Source: Apostichopus japonicus
Taxonomy: Eukaryota > Echinodermata > Holothuroidea > Aspidochirotida > Stichopodidae
Direction of reading: 5' to 3'
NCBI RefSeq assembly: GCF_037975245.1
Contig: NC_092570.1
Span: forward strand, 9,695,501-9,759,500
Length of the DNA: 64,000 nt
Part shown: positions 1 to 13,494 of the stretch, in pieces
Layout of the letters: each line of letters starts with the position of its first letter
Numbering within the stretch: the first letter of the stretch is position 1
The notes under the pieces: generated by a model
Told to the model about the DNA's origin: nothing
The model's database searches: none
What the model saw: only the letters and a program-made list of their open reading frames with translations
Program-made: the position numbers and the translations under genes

Positions 1-643
<643 letters not shown>

Positions 644-949
644 ACCCATGCGTGTCATGTACCCCACCCGATAAAAGCTTTTGCGCTGTGCACTACGTGC
701 ATATTCCTACAGTTTTATCCATGTTCATTCATTTACACCCCCCCCCCCCCAATTTCCAATTGGGATTGACACCCCTGTATACGCCAAACGTACTATTAAA
801 TTAGCAATGTTTCAAGGTTTTTCGGAAGAATACGGTACTGGAAAAGAAATTTTAAAAATTAATAACCACTGGAATGTCAATCGTCAATCTTTTTGCCAAC
901 TTAACTTGTATATGTGTTGTTGTCTAGTGAACAAGTATAGCCGTATACA

Positions 950-1289
950 CAGTGGCGTAGGAAGGTACTTTTGAGTGGGGGGCTGAAGACTGATGGCCGG
1001 CCTGGGGGAGGGGGGAATTTTTTGCATTTCCAGGTAGCCTCAGATGCAATTTGGTGCAATATAGCACACTTCAACACCCATTCCATTTTGTAAACTTAAT
1101 TTTGTATGTTCACCAGGCCTTAGATGCAATTTGGTGCTTCAAATGAGATTTTTTTTTCATTTGGAAATGAAAAAGGGGTTTTCTAACTTGCTAAGCGGGG
1201 GGGGGGGGGGGGCGGAATGATACTTCCGCCCCTCCACATTTTTCACTGGGGTGGCTGGCGCCCCCAGCCCCCCGGTTCCTACGCCCTTG
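950..1289. mobile_element. hAT-type MITE, copy A
   Basis: A 340-bp element with no coding capacity. It starts CAGTGGCGTAGGAA and ends TTCCTACGCCCTTG, an imperfect terminal inverted repeat of the hAT type. Flanking 8-mers CGTATACA and CGGTTACA match at 6 of 8 positions, as expected for an old 8-bp target duplication. G-rich and C-rich tracts lie just inside the ends. A close relative lies at 42037-42402 with a perfect duplication, which supports these boundaries. A transposase in trans would have been needed. Confidence 0.8.
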
Positions 1290-4171
1290 CGGTTACACCA
1301 TGATGCAACAATTGATGAGTCGGCCCGGCTGTCATCAAAGACTAAGAAAATGTTTAAAATACTTACTTGGCCTAAGGTGCTAGATGACAACTTGCCATAC
1401 CGGCAGCATTTCACGTTCTAATATATTTTGAGGCTCTAGTGTTCAAAACAGTTATTATATCTGAGTAAAAATCAACTAAACATACATCTACGTATTTTTG
1501 CTTAATGCTATCTAACTGAATTGCAACTGGAAAAAAACAACAACGAAATGCAACGTTAAAAAACGTTATTTGGGTTTATTTAATATTAAAATTATTTTTG
1601 ACACCGTTTGAGACAAAAATCCCAAAGCTATGTATATGTCACATTGATTTCTAATATTTTTATTGAAATGAATCCCGCCTGTTTTATGAGAAGGTTCAGC
1701 CCGTCAAGATATGTTACATATCATCAACTATATCTCGAATAACATATAGGGTATTGAGATAAGTGTTTGTACTAAACATGTGGATTGTATATAGTCTCTG
1801 CAAGAAACAGTGTTTCGCGTAAAAAAGCAGAGATATCACTTTAAAAGAATGTATCGTTTTACGGGTGAAATTTATGTTTATCACCCTCACAAGTTCAACT
1901 ATATAAAGCACTATAAGCACTCATCATCATTTCACCAAATAAACTTGCGGAATATTTTGTTTTGCTTTCGAGAACACTCGGGAACTTTGACACACTGTCA
2001 ACATGTTGTTATACGCAAGCACTCCATGACAAACACTGTTGATCTCTACTGTGACTTCGACACGGCTATATACATTACAATGTATATACGAAGCTAGCGT
2101 TTCTATGTAAAAACAGAGTCAGTGCAACCTGGACAAAATAGACATATCACTTTGAGTGATATCCATGCAACTTCACTCCAATAGAGACCAGTATTTTACG
2201 CCGTACACAACATATGTTCTAAGTGACAAATTCATAATTCGCTAGGTTCGCTAATGATATAGTCATGTAATGTTTATGGAGTTTTTATTTTAAATATTAT
2301 TCTGTTAGCTCATTTGATTCCCTCCTAGCAGCTCTGCCGATAATCCCCAGACTTAATGTTTTGATATGGATCGTGTTTACTCGTCTTTTCTCACGCAAGA
2401 GAAAGTTTTTTTCTGACCAACATTTAATCCTTCTCGACCATTGCGATTTTAGCCGTTTATGTTCATTTTACTATAGAGGGCATGTGTTGTATGATTTGCT
2501 TTGTTTGGAGAGTTCTTGGCTTCACTTGTCACTTGTGACTGGCTCTTTGGAGCAAGATGCTAATTAATTTTAATATTTCTTGGAGAATGTGTTGTTATTC
2601 GACAAATCTAAACAGGTCGAATATACAACGTATCCCGTCAATCTCCCTCACGTTCCAGTATAGGGCGACGGAGACTTTGCTCAGATCTGAATTATCCGTG
2701 ACTCCGGGATCAGGAGTATATCACAATACTTATTATCATTGCAGGCACTTTTATTTCCCTGTGATTCAAGTAATTTCATGAATAACTGAACTTATACGTT
2801 GTTTACATCGTGATTACGTTTACTTAATGTGAGAGAAGAACAAGAGAATATATAAACAGAATCCACAGACATCGTTTATTTGGAGTGCTGCATCTTACAG
2901 AATTGAGAGACTTCGTAGCGTAACAACGAGTTAAATGAATCTGGAGGATTCATGTCAATTGGGTGCGCGCGTACCATGCATGGAGGGTCATGTGATGTGT
3001 TCCAGGGTGGTACCAAACTGATATTTCTCTGTAGCAGTTCGAGAATAGTGTTAGTGACTTCGTGAAAGATTTGCACAAAGACGGATCGGATATGGGAACT
3101 AACGGCATAAGAAGGTACTGGTACTTCAGGTCTACGAAATAGTGCTAATATGCTAACGTTAGACATGCTGGCACAGAACAAGTACAGATACATTGGGCTT
3201 GCAGCGGGAAATGTCGATGTCGCTGTCTGAATTGTATTTCAAGAACGATTTTTTGTCGAAAAGGATTGTTGAACTGGACGTGTTGCTGTAGGGAAATGTT
3301 TAGTTCAGTGCAACCACGGAATTGTCCATGGAACAGAGCCTAATGCTGCTCGACGCGAATATAGCTACCACGTTAGGCTACAAGCACGGTTATTGCTAGG
3401 TAACGGTTGTCGTCTGCTGCTCTAAGCACGCATACACATTTACGTACTAGTTGGGTGAAATCATCATGCGTAATAGGGAGAGTAATATATTAGTACCACC
3501 CTGGAACACATCACATGACCCTCCATACATGGTACGCTCGTACGCGCGTATTTACTGTGTGATAGTTTCTCCAGATTCATTTAACTCGATGTAGCGTAAC
3601 TCTTAAGGTAGCATATACGCCCATTAAATACCCCATTGACTTACACAGCTAAATCACAAAAGTAATGTGGTCTCTAAGTCTAGATAGAAGTTTTCACTAG
3701 CTAAACGCTACCCATCACCGGATAGCTGACAAGTTGGCCTTTCATAGCACCATCAATTTTCCGTATCATGACCATGTAGAATTTTTTACTATCCGAGCCG
3801 GAAGTTTTCGTCACTTGTAAACAAACCTCTTCACTCAGTGTTAAAACAAATTTCCTACGCTGCTCCTGGGAGGCCTAAAGGGGTCTAAAATTGCCTCATG
3901 CTATTTAACATGCAAGCCACAAAAAAAGTAGATCATATTGATAACAGGTCACAAAGATGTTCCCCTGCTGCTTTTTTGGCACTTGTGATGAAATTTTAAA
4001 TACAGCAAAACATTGACAGCTACGCCAACAATCCAAGTTGATAACATTTTAAGGATACATCCACAAGAAGAGTATAACAGCAAAAGTCAAGTTTTTGAGA
4101 AAAAAAAAAAACATTTATCTAGATGACGTCACATACATACTGTGATCCAATTCCGGGGAGTATCGAGGGTT
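1290..4171. other. Non-coding, no recognisable gene
   Basis: No known protein family was recognised. The longest coherent frame is minus strand 2876-3193 (105 codons, hydrophobic start, stop codon overlapping AATAAA); I cannot assign it. An imperfect inverted duplication at 2929-3012 and 3499-3587 is listed separately. Confidence 0.5.
2929..3587. repeat. Imperfect inverted repeat, arms 2929-3012 and 3499-3587
   Basis: The left arm runs from GAGTTAAATGAATCTGGAG to GTTCCAGGGTGGTACC. The right arm is its reverse complement with scattered changes (ACCACCCTGGAACACATCAC through ATTCATTTAACTC). The arms are separated by about 490 bp of unrelated sequence. No target duplication was identified, so it may be a foldback element or a local inverted duplication. 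Confidence 0.75.
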
Positions 4172-5662
4172 CTATGAGGTGCCGTTTATGACAAAATTAT
4201 GCTCCAATATATAGGTTATGAAACCATATATATATAGATTATACCCATATATATATATTTCATAGATTAAATCCCAATATGATACAGTTTATACTCCAGT
4301 ATTTATATATATATTGTAGTTTATACTCCATTATATATAGGTTATAGTTTATACTCCAATATATATAGGTTATAGTTTATACTCTAATATGTATAGGTTA
4401 TAGTTTATACTCTAATATATATAGGTTATAGCTTATACTTCAATATATATATAGGTTATAGTTTATACTTCAATATATATATATAGGTTATAGTTTATAC
4501 TCCAATATATATAGGTTATAGTTTATACTTCAATATATACAGTTTATACGAATTGAGTAAGTCTACGTCACGATGACTGGTTCGATAGTAACGTAGATCC
4601 GATCGATAATACGTGCGAGTGTTCCGCGCAGCTGCACGTACTATAGTGTGCCATACACCTAACCTTTTGGAGATTGTTTGATATATTGGCTGAAAACTAA
4701 ATGGATTTTTCGAATGTTTAAAAGTGAAGCATGTAGGTTAAAACACACGGCGGATTCACAGGGGAGCACACAAATGTAGGGGTCCGTTTACCATTGCATC
4801 AAGTAGGTGTGGGGGGTCAATGGAGTACTTCGCACGTGGAAAGACTTCGACAGGTCTAGCAGCCCTATTTGACTTTCGTAGTCCATAGTACCATACCAAT
4901 ACACTCACAGTGCAGTCGAACCAATAATCGTGATGTAGACTTGCTCAAGTCGTAAAAACTATATATAGATATTGAAGTATAAACTATAACCTATTAGAGT
5001 ATAAACTATAACCTATTAGAGTATAAACTAAAACCTATATATATTGGAGTATAAACTATATATATATTGGAGTATTTCATTTATATTCATTTATTTATTT
5101 CCAGTATAAATATAAATATTTATAAAAAGGACATCAAAAGTGAGTATGTAACAAGAAATTATTTTAAAATGTTAGTGTACAAATCACAAAAACAATAAAT
5201 AAATATATATATATATATATAAACATATACACACATATACATATACACACATATGCACATACACATACACGCGCATACACATATATGCACATACATACAT
5301 ATACACATATACATACATATATATATATATATATATACAAAACGTACAAGTGCAGCTGTGTACAATAAAGTATAAACTATAACCTATATATATTGGAGTA
5401 TAAACTATATATATCGAAGTATAAACTATAACCTATTATATATAGTAGAGTATAAACTATAACCTATATATATATATATATTGGAATATAAACTACAACC
5501 TATATTTATTGGAGTATAAACTATAATCTATATATATTGGAGTATAAACTATAACATATTGGGATATAATCTATAACATATATATCTGGGTATAATCTAA
5601 ATATTTATGGTTTCATAACCTTTATATTGGAGTATAATTTTGGCATAAACGGCACCTCATAG
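4172..5662. mobile_element. 1.5-kb foldback element with minisatellite arms
   Basis: The ends are inverted: CTATGAGGTGCCGTTTATG at the left and its complement ending CCTCATAG at the right, flanked on both sides by GGTT (possible 4-bp target duplication). Each arm is an AT-rich minisatellite built on units such as GGTTATAGTTTATACTCCAA, in opposite orientation in the two arms (about 4200-4560 and 4970-5640). The core (4560-4960) is unique sequence. A CA/TA-rich microsatellite lies at about 5200-5340 inside the right arm. No transposase is present. The superfamily is unknown. Confidence 0.75.
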
Positions 5663-5984
5663 GGTTCAGCTAGTCAAAATAGGTTACATTCAATCAACCA
5701 TTATTATGGAGTAAGAACAAGTTATCGTTTTCTTTTTCTACCCATGGGAAATACTTAACTGAGTGTGCATTTTAGGAAATGCTCCCATCGACGTTCACAT
5801 GTTGAAACATTTTAGCATTTTTCTAGCTGCACAACATCTTTTTTTTCCAGTTGTGTGAAGACTGTTTTGTGCAAAACGGTGTTTTACGTGGCAAAACGTT
5901 CTTACAAATATATTCTGGATTTCCATTTAGTTTCTAAACTGAATTAGTCGTATGTATGCTCTTCGTAATAATTTTGTTCTTAAA
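5663..5984. other. 3' flank of the hydrolase gene
   Basis: Downstream sequence of the minus-strand hydrolase gene. It contains no other gene; no canonical polyadenylation signal stood out. Confidence 0.5.
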
Positions 5985-8900
5985 TTATAATGTAACTTTA
6001 ATATATTCGTAAATTTCCTTGAGGATTTCGTCGCCATCTTGAAAATTAATTCCAGGTGCAACCCATACAGCACCATGGAATGCTGTAGGGTAATGGCGCC
6101 AAGTCACTTCAACGCCAGCTTCCTTTAAGTGTTCCGCGTACATGATCCCGTCATCCCGAAGTGGATCATAACCCATTGTTATGATGTACGCTGGTGGAAG
6201 ACCGGACAAACCTCTTCTCAAAAGTGGGGTTAATCTTGCATCTTGAAATAAGTCTTGTTTGGCATCCCATATAGGCGATTCACTGCCCGACTCTGGTACC
6301 GGTATACTAGGCGGAATAATATAAAAGTTGTCGTTCCGAAACTGGTCAGGTAGTAACTTATGTGATAGTCTCTTCTTGTATAGATGACTATCTCTAAACG
6401 TTTCTGCTATGTGTTTGTTAGCTGAGAAACTTCGAATAATGTCATCGGTAGTATCGTTTCCATATAAATGCATAGCAGAGTATAGAGCCATGGTGTCCCT
6501 AGGCATGACCCCTCCCGTGCCGAAGTCGTGCTCATACTTTTGGTAAGATGGCGTATTTAGATCAAGGATTTGTAACCAAGGGTAAATCAATATTTGAAGT
6601 TTGAGATCCGGTATCGATTTATCATCGGTAATCGCTTGCGACACAGTAGCCGAGAGGTACCCTCCAGCACTATCGCCACCAATCCCGATACGGTTTACAT
6701 CAACATTGTACTCCTTGGAACGCCTCATGAACCACTTGGTGGCTTTAAGAGATTCTTCAAAAGGTATCGGAAAAACACAATCTGGTGGTCGTTGATAGCT
6801 AAAACAATAGAAACAGTATGCAAATTATAAAACAATGACGTAAAAACAACATAAATGGAACATTATTATTAAGGGACATTATCATCGTCATCGTCATCAT
6901 CATCGTCATCATTGTTATCATCATCATCATCTTCATTGTCATCATCATCGTCGTCGTCATCGTCGTCGTCGTCGTCATCGTCATCGTTATCGTCATCATT
7001 GTTACTATTATTATTATTATTATTATTATTACACTCACTCTATGGACATCACAACAGCATTTAGATTCGCTGAGAGCTTCCTCGTCAGACCATCGTAGTG
7101 CTCTGAAGGTTAATTAAAAACGACAAATGTTCTTTAACAAAAGCAATCCAAAAAAATCTAAGATATGTAATTGAGTAAACTGGTACATTTGCGTAGTTTC
7201 TCATCTAAAATCGCTTCTGTCTTATAACGTTTTGAACCTGTCGACGGTGGGGTATGGCTCGTAATCAAGAAAATAAACTGATTATTTTGTTTAAACGATT
7301 GAATTATTTCGAGCACGTTCATCACTGACTACCTGCTTAATATCAACTCATAAATGGGAATAGCTCAAACAGGACATATACATTGAAAGAGAAAGTATAG
7401 CGGTGAACATGTGTGGCCATTATCTGACCAAAATTGTTGTGCAAAATACTGCAGACCTTTAAACAAGCATTAATTTAGTCTTGCTCGTCAATTTAAATGA
7501 GATTTTTAAATGAGTATTTGAATGTTTTCCAATAAATGGACTATTTTTAATTACTCTGTCTGTCGTCTTTCAAACAGATTTTGGGGGGGATCTTCTTATT
7601 TAAAGAATGGGATAGCTTGAAGGTTTCTTTAACAAATCGGGGTTGGGGTGGGGGTTGTTGTCATTAAATATCATAAATTATGAAACATGATACTTTCTGT
7701 TTCTTCCTTTCATTTAACTGTACTTCAATCAGTAATGATTGAATTATATTATCCTACCAGCGTCAAAAAGTGCCAACCCGCCGCCATGTATATAAATAAA
7801 TCCAGGGAGTGGCGGTTCATCTTCTGACCCTGGTGGTTGGTATATGTGAACTTTGACCCCATCTGCGATTACTTTAGTCAGTTTCACTTCGGTGGCATAT
7901 GATGTCCCTGACGGTAGAAACATTCTCAATGCTGTTAAACTATCCCTGAATCGTCGAACTCTCGTTGCTGGAGAATCATCAAATAAGGAACGGATTGCAA
8001 CCTGTCAAATAAGAAGGATTGTCCGAGTGAATCTGGAAAGTCCAGATGAATTTGGATATTTGACGGTTGAAAGAGGAACCCTATTTTAAAGGAATAGATA
8101 AATTACAGAGGAACATAATCTAAGCATTCTAGTGAAATTTGTACTTAATTCCGATATACCGTTTTTGAAATATTGAAAGTTGAAGTTATCTAATATTCTA
8201 CCAAAAGTGAACTTGAAGCAAACAGGTGTGACGTCATAGTTGCACACTGACAAATAATGTTTTGTTTTTTCTTTATTCTTCAGTCTATTGATTTGACCTT
8301 GGATTGGATAGGGTTACTAGATTGTGTACAGGGGATTTGAAGTTTATAAAATACCAATACCTTTGGTACATTCACATTATGGATGCATGCAATTGTGGAG
8401 TATAAAATTTGGCGTAACTTTTAAAGGAAAACAAAACATTATTTATCAGTTTGCAACATTAATGACGTCACACCTGTTTGCTCCAAGTTCACTTTTGGTA
8501 TAAAGGTGGCAACTTCAACTGTCAATATCTCAAAAATCGTACATAGGAATTGAATGCAAATTTCACTAGAATGCTTAGATTATGTTCCTCTTCAACATAT
8601 CAAAAAGAAATTTTGACCTGGGCTATTCTTTTAAGCATGCGATGAAATGTGCATTCAGTTCCTACGTATCGTTGATCATTTCCGACTAATTTGAGGTTCA
8701 CTTGAATCCAACAGGTGTTGTGTCATTGATGCACGCTGGTTTATTATGACTATGAAATGTACATATGTCTACCTATAAAGTTCATTTATGTTACAAACTG
8801 TCACAATTTGAACTAACAATATCTCGTAAACGCAGTCATGGGAAATAAATTTACATCTGGAATTTACTGTTTAAGAATCTCATTAAAATGTGTCGTCGGA

Positions 8901-9705
8901 TATCGGTGGTTTATTCTCTTTAATTAGCGTGCTTGAATGCAAATATGTGATTGTTTTCTCTTGTATATTCTAGAGGTTAAACGTTCATATTATTTATTCA
9001 ACGTAACCAAAGTCCAAACTAAAAATATGTAGGCCTATCTTAAAAAAGCATTTTATATTTAAGTGCTTCATTAATTCAAGCAATTGAATGTGTCACGGGC
9101 ATATATGATGCATGGCTGTAGGGTAGGGGAGGAATATGGCGTGCTGACGGGTTGGCAGCAGGTGAGTGGGCGGGGTTGGGGGTTGGATAAGGACTAACGT
9201 GACCTTAAAGCGGCATCATGCGCAAGTTGCGTGACTTGAGTCGAATGTACCAAATAGCTCGCACCTTCAGTCTATATATAGGCTTCCCCAACCCCCATTA
9301 CAATTAAAATAAAATAAAAGAGTTCGGGACCCAGAGAGCAAGTAATGGAAAGAGATGTGGAGAAGACGAAGATGAAGGTGGAGAGAGAGAGAGGTGGAGA
9401 GAGAAAGAGAGAGAGGGGGGGGGGGGGTGAGGGGGTATGCGCCACTGATTCTAGTGTGTTTCGGCTAGACATGAATATGACACTGTCTCCTATACTGCAC
9501 ACACAGTTGTAAGCCACATAATACTATATTCAATATGATAACTTTCAATATTCGTACTTACCATATTCAGGAGAAATTTTTGGAAAGCTACTACCGCCCT
9601 GTATTTTTGAGGTTCATTAATGTCCGATGGTACCGGCACATAAAACAAGTAAGCCACATAACCTCCCACTGCCAAAAGGAAGATGCGACGGCCCGATAGG
9701 AACAT
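5985..9705 (-). CDS. Arylacetamide deacetylase-like serine hydrolase, four exons
   Basis: Exons (minus strand) are 9562-9705, 7758-8001, 7039-7102 and 5985-6798, all with GT-AG introns and matching phases. They total 1266 nt and 421 aa, close to vertebrate AADAC/NCEH1 (about 400 aa). The start is the first ATG, with A at -3 and an in-frame TAA upstream. A short N-terminus with a membrane segment (residues 8-23, IFLLAVGGYVAYLFYV) is followed by an alpha/beta-hydrolase fold-3 domain: oxyanion-hole HGGG at 120-123, nucleophile in GGDSAGG (Ser194), acid in YDPLRDDG (Asp362) and FHGA (His392). The Asp-His spacing of 30 equals human AADAC. By family this is a type II ER-membrane esterase or lipase with a lumenal catalytic domain; the substrate cannot be predicted. 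Intron 1 holds a foldback element and intron 3 a trinucleotide repeat. All catalytic residues are intact, so it is probably functional. No promoter motif was clear. Confidence 0.93.
6870..7030. repeat. Trinucleotide repeat filling intron 3
   Basis: Degenerate ATC/GTC/ATT triplets cover most of the 240-bp intron between exons 3 and 4 of the hydrolase gene. They begin about 8 bp from the 5' splice site (GTGAGTGT, then ATA/ATT units). Confidence 0.95.
8090..8630. mobile_element. TTAA-flanked foldback element in intron 1
   Basis: A 541-bp element bounded by TTAA (8086-8089 and 8631-8634). The ends read AGGAATAG and CTATTCTT, with long imperfect inverted arms (about 8105-8270 against 8440-8605) that share AGAGGAACATAATCTAAGC. 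TTAA duplication points to a piggyBac- or Kolobok-type source; no transposase is encoded. A truncated relative lies at 61076-61385. It sits in intron 1 of the hydrolase gene. Confidence 0.8.
9361..9427. repeat. GA-rich tract ending in poly-G
   Basis: Purine-only AGAG repeats followed by a run of G, upstream half of intron 1 of the hydrolase gene. Confidence 0.85.
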
Positions 9706-10239
9706 CTTCGAGAAGTTAAATGACCTTGCTTTCAATTGTCTTCGTTATATCGTCGTACACATTAGTATAGTGTTACAATGATAGAGAGAGCTAATTACTG
9801 CATGTAAAACTGATTGATTCACCGTCATATGCATGAATTGCTGATCAATGCCACAACCTATCTTAACGACTACATGCTATATCATAGAGCTGTACTACGT
9901 AGGCCTATACAGAGAATATCATATCAATCTAACGCTTCCAGTCAAGTGTCTTGTTTGATGGAATGCATAAGAATCATGATAGCCTACACCCTGCATGTAC
10001 TTCAACTATGAAACACACCTAATTGTTACTTTGAACTGTACCATAAGTATTAGCTTAATCAAAAATAAACGTTGTAGAGATGAACCTCACATACGCTAAC
10101 CAAACGTCTCTTCTCTTTGTAGTGACCTTCATATATTGTTTATATGAAACAACATTGTCTCGATTCGTTTTGTCACGAACGAAAAATGTTATTTAAAGGG
10201 ATAGTGTCATGTAGGTCAAAGTTCCCGTACAGCAAGTAA

Positions 10240-10877
10240 CATAGGCATAGGAGCCTGATTTGATTGGGGGGGGGGGGGGCTGTAACGACTTGCCCGAAAA
10301 ATATAACCAAAATTTTTCGCGCGCTATGCGCGCGTTCAACATCCTAATGTGCTATCATATAGCCATTCATCAGTTATTACATCACATGCCGATAACCAAT
10401 GAACGCATATATGACATGCACAATAAGATGTTAAACGCGCGCGGAACGCGCTGAAAATTTTGGTTGTATTTTCCCTGTTATTACCATTCCATATTGGTTA
10501 TAACTATTGGGGAAGTCGTTACAAAAATAACGATAATAATAATTTCATTTCAACCATTGAAAAACACATTGCAAATTATTATTCTTTCCGTAGGTGCCCG
10601 AAAAATTCTCAGCATATTGCCCGAATTTTCACCCTCCAAATAAATTGGAAAACACATTGCAAGTTATTCATCTTTCGGTAGGTGCCCGAAAAATTCTCAG
10701 CATATTGCCCGAATTTTCACCCCCCCCCCCCCAAAAAAAATTAAAAAACACATTGCAAGTTATTCATCTTTCAGTAGGTGCCCGAAAAATTCTCAGCATA
10801 TTGCCCGAATTTTCACCAAAAATTTTGTTTGGGGGGGGGGCTGCAGCCCCCCAGCCCCCCCGCCTCCTACGCCTATG
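10240..10877. mobile_element. hAT-type element, copy C
   Basis: A 638-bp element flanked by perfect 8-bp duplications GCAAGTAA (10232-10239 and 10878-10885). Termini CATAGGCATAGGAGCC and GCCTCCTACGCCTATG are inverted at 14 of 16 positions. Poly-G/C tracts lie inside both ends. The interior has three tandem copies of a roughly 90-bp unit containing GTGCCCGAAAAATTCTCAGC (about 10555-10820) and a CG-rich self-complementary stretch (GCGCGCTATGCGCGC). Non-autonomous. Confidence 0.85.
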
Positions 10878-10885
10878 GCAAGTAA

Positions 10886-11846
10886 TATAATGTGTTTACA
10901 ATTCTGAGATCATTGGTTGCTTACACTTTAACGATAATCCATAACAGATTACCGACTTCATTTCAACCTCGAAAGAAGTTTTTGACAGAAACGTGCCATT
11001 TGGGAAATTGCTACCTTAACATTTTGAATCGGTCACATTGCTGGAGAATTATGGGCTCAAATTAATTCCATCTTTTATTCTATTGTCTTTTGTCGCGGTT
11101 GGGAAGGGGGGGGGGGTTAGTTGGATGATGTATAACCCAATGAATATTTCCATACTATTGTTGGTTAATAAGTAGATAAGTCTCAGAACCCATGCATGAC
11201 GTTGTCCCTTTTAACATGATCATAAATCTTAGTTAATATTATATAGAAGCTTATTCGTGTTAACTGAATCGTGTTTTAAATCAATAACAGGCCAAGCTTA
11301 TATCTATTTCACACAATCTTCTGTTTTATGTGAATATACTTATGCTATACTCTCATTGTATTGTGGTGCTGTGGACTTGTCTTGTAGCATAATTCACTAG
11401 ATATAAATTACATTCGGGATTTAAGCATAATATTTCAGCCGTGTTATCATTCCTGTTTATTTGCGTTGAAGTGAACGTTTTCTAAGTAAACTTTTAATTT
11501 TATTTACATGTCTTTTAAAGTATACTTGATATTTCTTATGTGGGGAACATTGTTTGCTTTTGATGGTAGGAATGCCGGACATGACGGATGAATTTATCTT
11601 TAAAATCATTGCATTTTCGCTATAATCTGTTTAAACTGTATAACCCCAGGTTCAGCGCTCCAATCCAGGGACATTAGTCTTCAGGGGAGCGGGTGTTTTC
11701 GGCTGTAATGGGGTCAACTACCTACACCGATATACCGGGTCGTTCGGCACATGATATATATCAACGATGCGCCTCGTGACGTTTACGTCTACCTTACTAC
11801 TACAGACACTACTGACAACACATAAACAAACAGAATAACGCAAAAA

Positions 11847-11848
<2 letters not shown>
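10886..11848. other. Non-coding, no gene seen
   Basis: AT-rich sequence without a recognised gene or element boundary. Confidence 0.6.

Positions 11849-11936
<88 letters not shown>
11849..11936. repeat. (AT)n microsatellite
   Basis: About 44 uninterrupted AT units. Confidence 0.97.
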
Positions 11937-11939
<3 letters not shown>

Positions 11940-13494
11940 TATACAATGTATGTAATCATAATTAAAGAAGTTAAGAAAGATAGAGGAAAAAGGTAAAGTA
12001 ATAAAGAACAACAAAATTGTTACTAGTCATCTGCAAATATTATTAAACAATAAAGAACACAGTCAATCTCATCCATGTCCGCACGTGACACTTGTAGGGG
12101 TAGGGGCTCACTCCATCTCTAGACACGCTCGGCCGTCTGTCCGATCCGGGCACATTATGGCCTGGTGGCGGAGGGGGGCATCTTATGACCAGGCGTTAGT
12201 CACGCCCACCGAAACCCAAAGGCCCTGTATAGAAATTGTGAAGGTTTATGGTTTCGATGATAATCGTAACCTATGCATTCATGAATGCGGAGAGTGTGTG
12301 TGCGTGTGCATGCGTGCGTTTGTTTTGGTATCTGACCGAGGACTTGAACAAAAGAATTTCAGGTCCTCGGTTGTGATGTCTAAAGAATCACCACGTCCTC
12401 GGAAGAATTCTATTGTATGGGGTATTGTTAAGTTTAGGGTACGTGGATTTGAACAATGGAAAATACAATGGGGTCCTCGGTCTGACTGTAATACAAAATG
12501 GGTGTGTGTGCGTGTGTGTGCGTGTGTAAACACAGTATCTCAAGAAAGGGAAGCTTGGACCAATCTAATATTTGGTATGTAGTTGGTAGACGTTCAGTAC
12601 AAAATTTTATTGAGGTCAAAGGTCAGTTGGAGTCACCAGACGCCAAACTGTGGAAACCTTGTTTTATAAGCTACCATATCTCCCACAGACCAGCCTATCA
12701 GATAACATGTACATTAAGCCTCATACGAATAGGAGGCTATTGACATTTGGAAATGAGCATATGGGCATCCGTAGAATCTAAAACTGAAAACACGAACATA
12801 TTTGCATTGGCTTCAACGTGCCGCCTGGAAGCCTTATTTTGCTTGCAGAAACGTGTACTTTGTAGTACAGCGGTTCTATTGGACGTTTTTCGTCGTTATT
12901 TCAGGTTGGATGTAGTTTCGTTGTGACCAGGCAGCGTTTATGAAACTTTTAACAGTTCGTCTAGTAAATTTTTTACTATGACCAATCTCAATGCGAAATA
13001 ATTGTGTAAAACGTTCTAACTTTGGCAGTGAGTTCACGAGCTTTTGTCTGGATCGGCTGTTGATCTCAATTTGTGTAGTCTCTTCCACCAGTTTTAGCAT
13101 AGCTAGGCCTTAAAAGTAACGTTCGACTTTCGTCACGTTTATGATTATGGGACAACTTGAACAAACCTGGCTTGGCCTGTGAGGAAGTTTATGTTGTCTA
13201 GGCCAGCAACGGTGGGGTAGGATAGGGTTCGTTAACACAACAACGTGAAGAATACCAGTCAGAATACCAATTCACTTAAGATGGCAAAACATCTCCTTCA
13301 TTATTTCTTAAGGCATTTTCCTACTGGCTATTAGTCATAATTCGCAAAACAACTTATGGAGTTTCGAGACAAGTTTGCTGTTGTTGCTGCTAGGATTTTT
13401 GGAAGATAGATGCTCTTACAACCTCAGATTTTCATTGTTTTAAGTTTAAATTTCATACTGCAAAGTAACTTTACCTTCCAATGCGCAATTACGT
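11937..13494. other. Non-coding, no recognised gene
   Basis: A 165-codon open frame (12085-12582) crosses GT-rich simple repeats and three copies of GTCCTCGG; I do not regard it as a gene. A perfect AGGTCA-A-AGGTCA direct repeat lies at 12613-12625. Confidence 0.5.

Noticed and set aside
12085-12582. 165-codon open frame on the plus strand
   Set aside because: Crosses GT-rich simple repeats and repeated GTCCTCGG words; no family resemblance or splice context.
12876-13100. 74-codon minus-strand frame resembling a charged protein
   Set aside because: Looks protein-like in composition, but no motif, splice partner or neighbour supports it.
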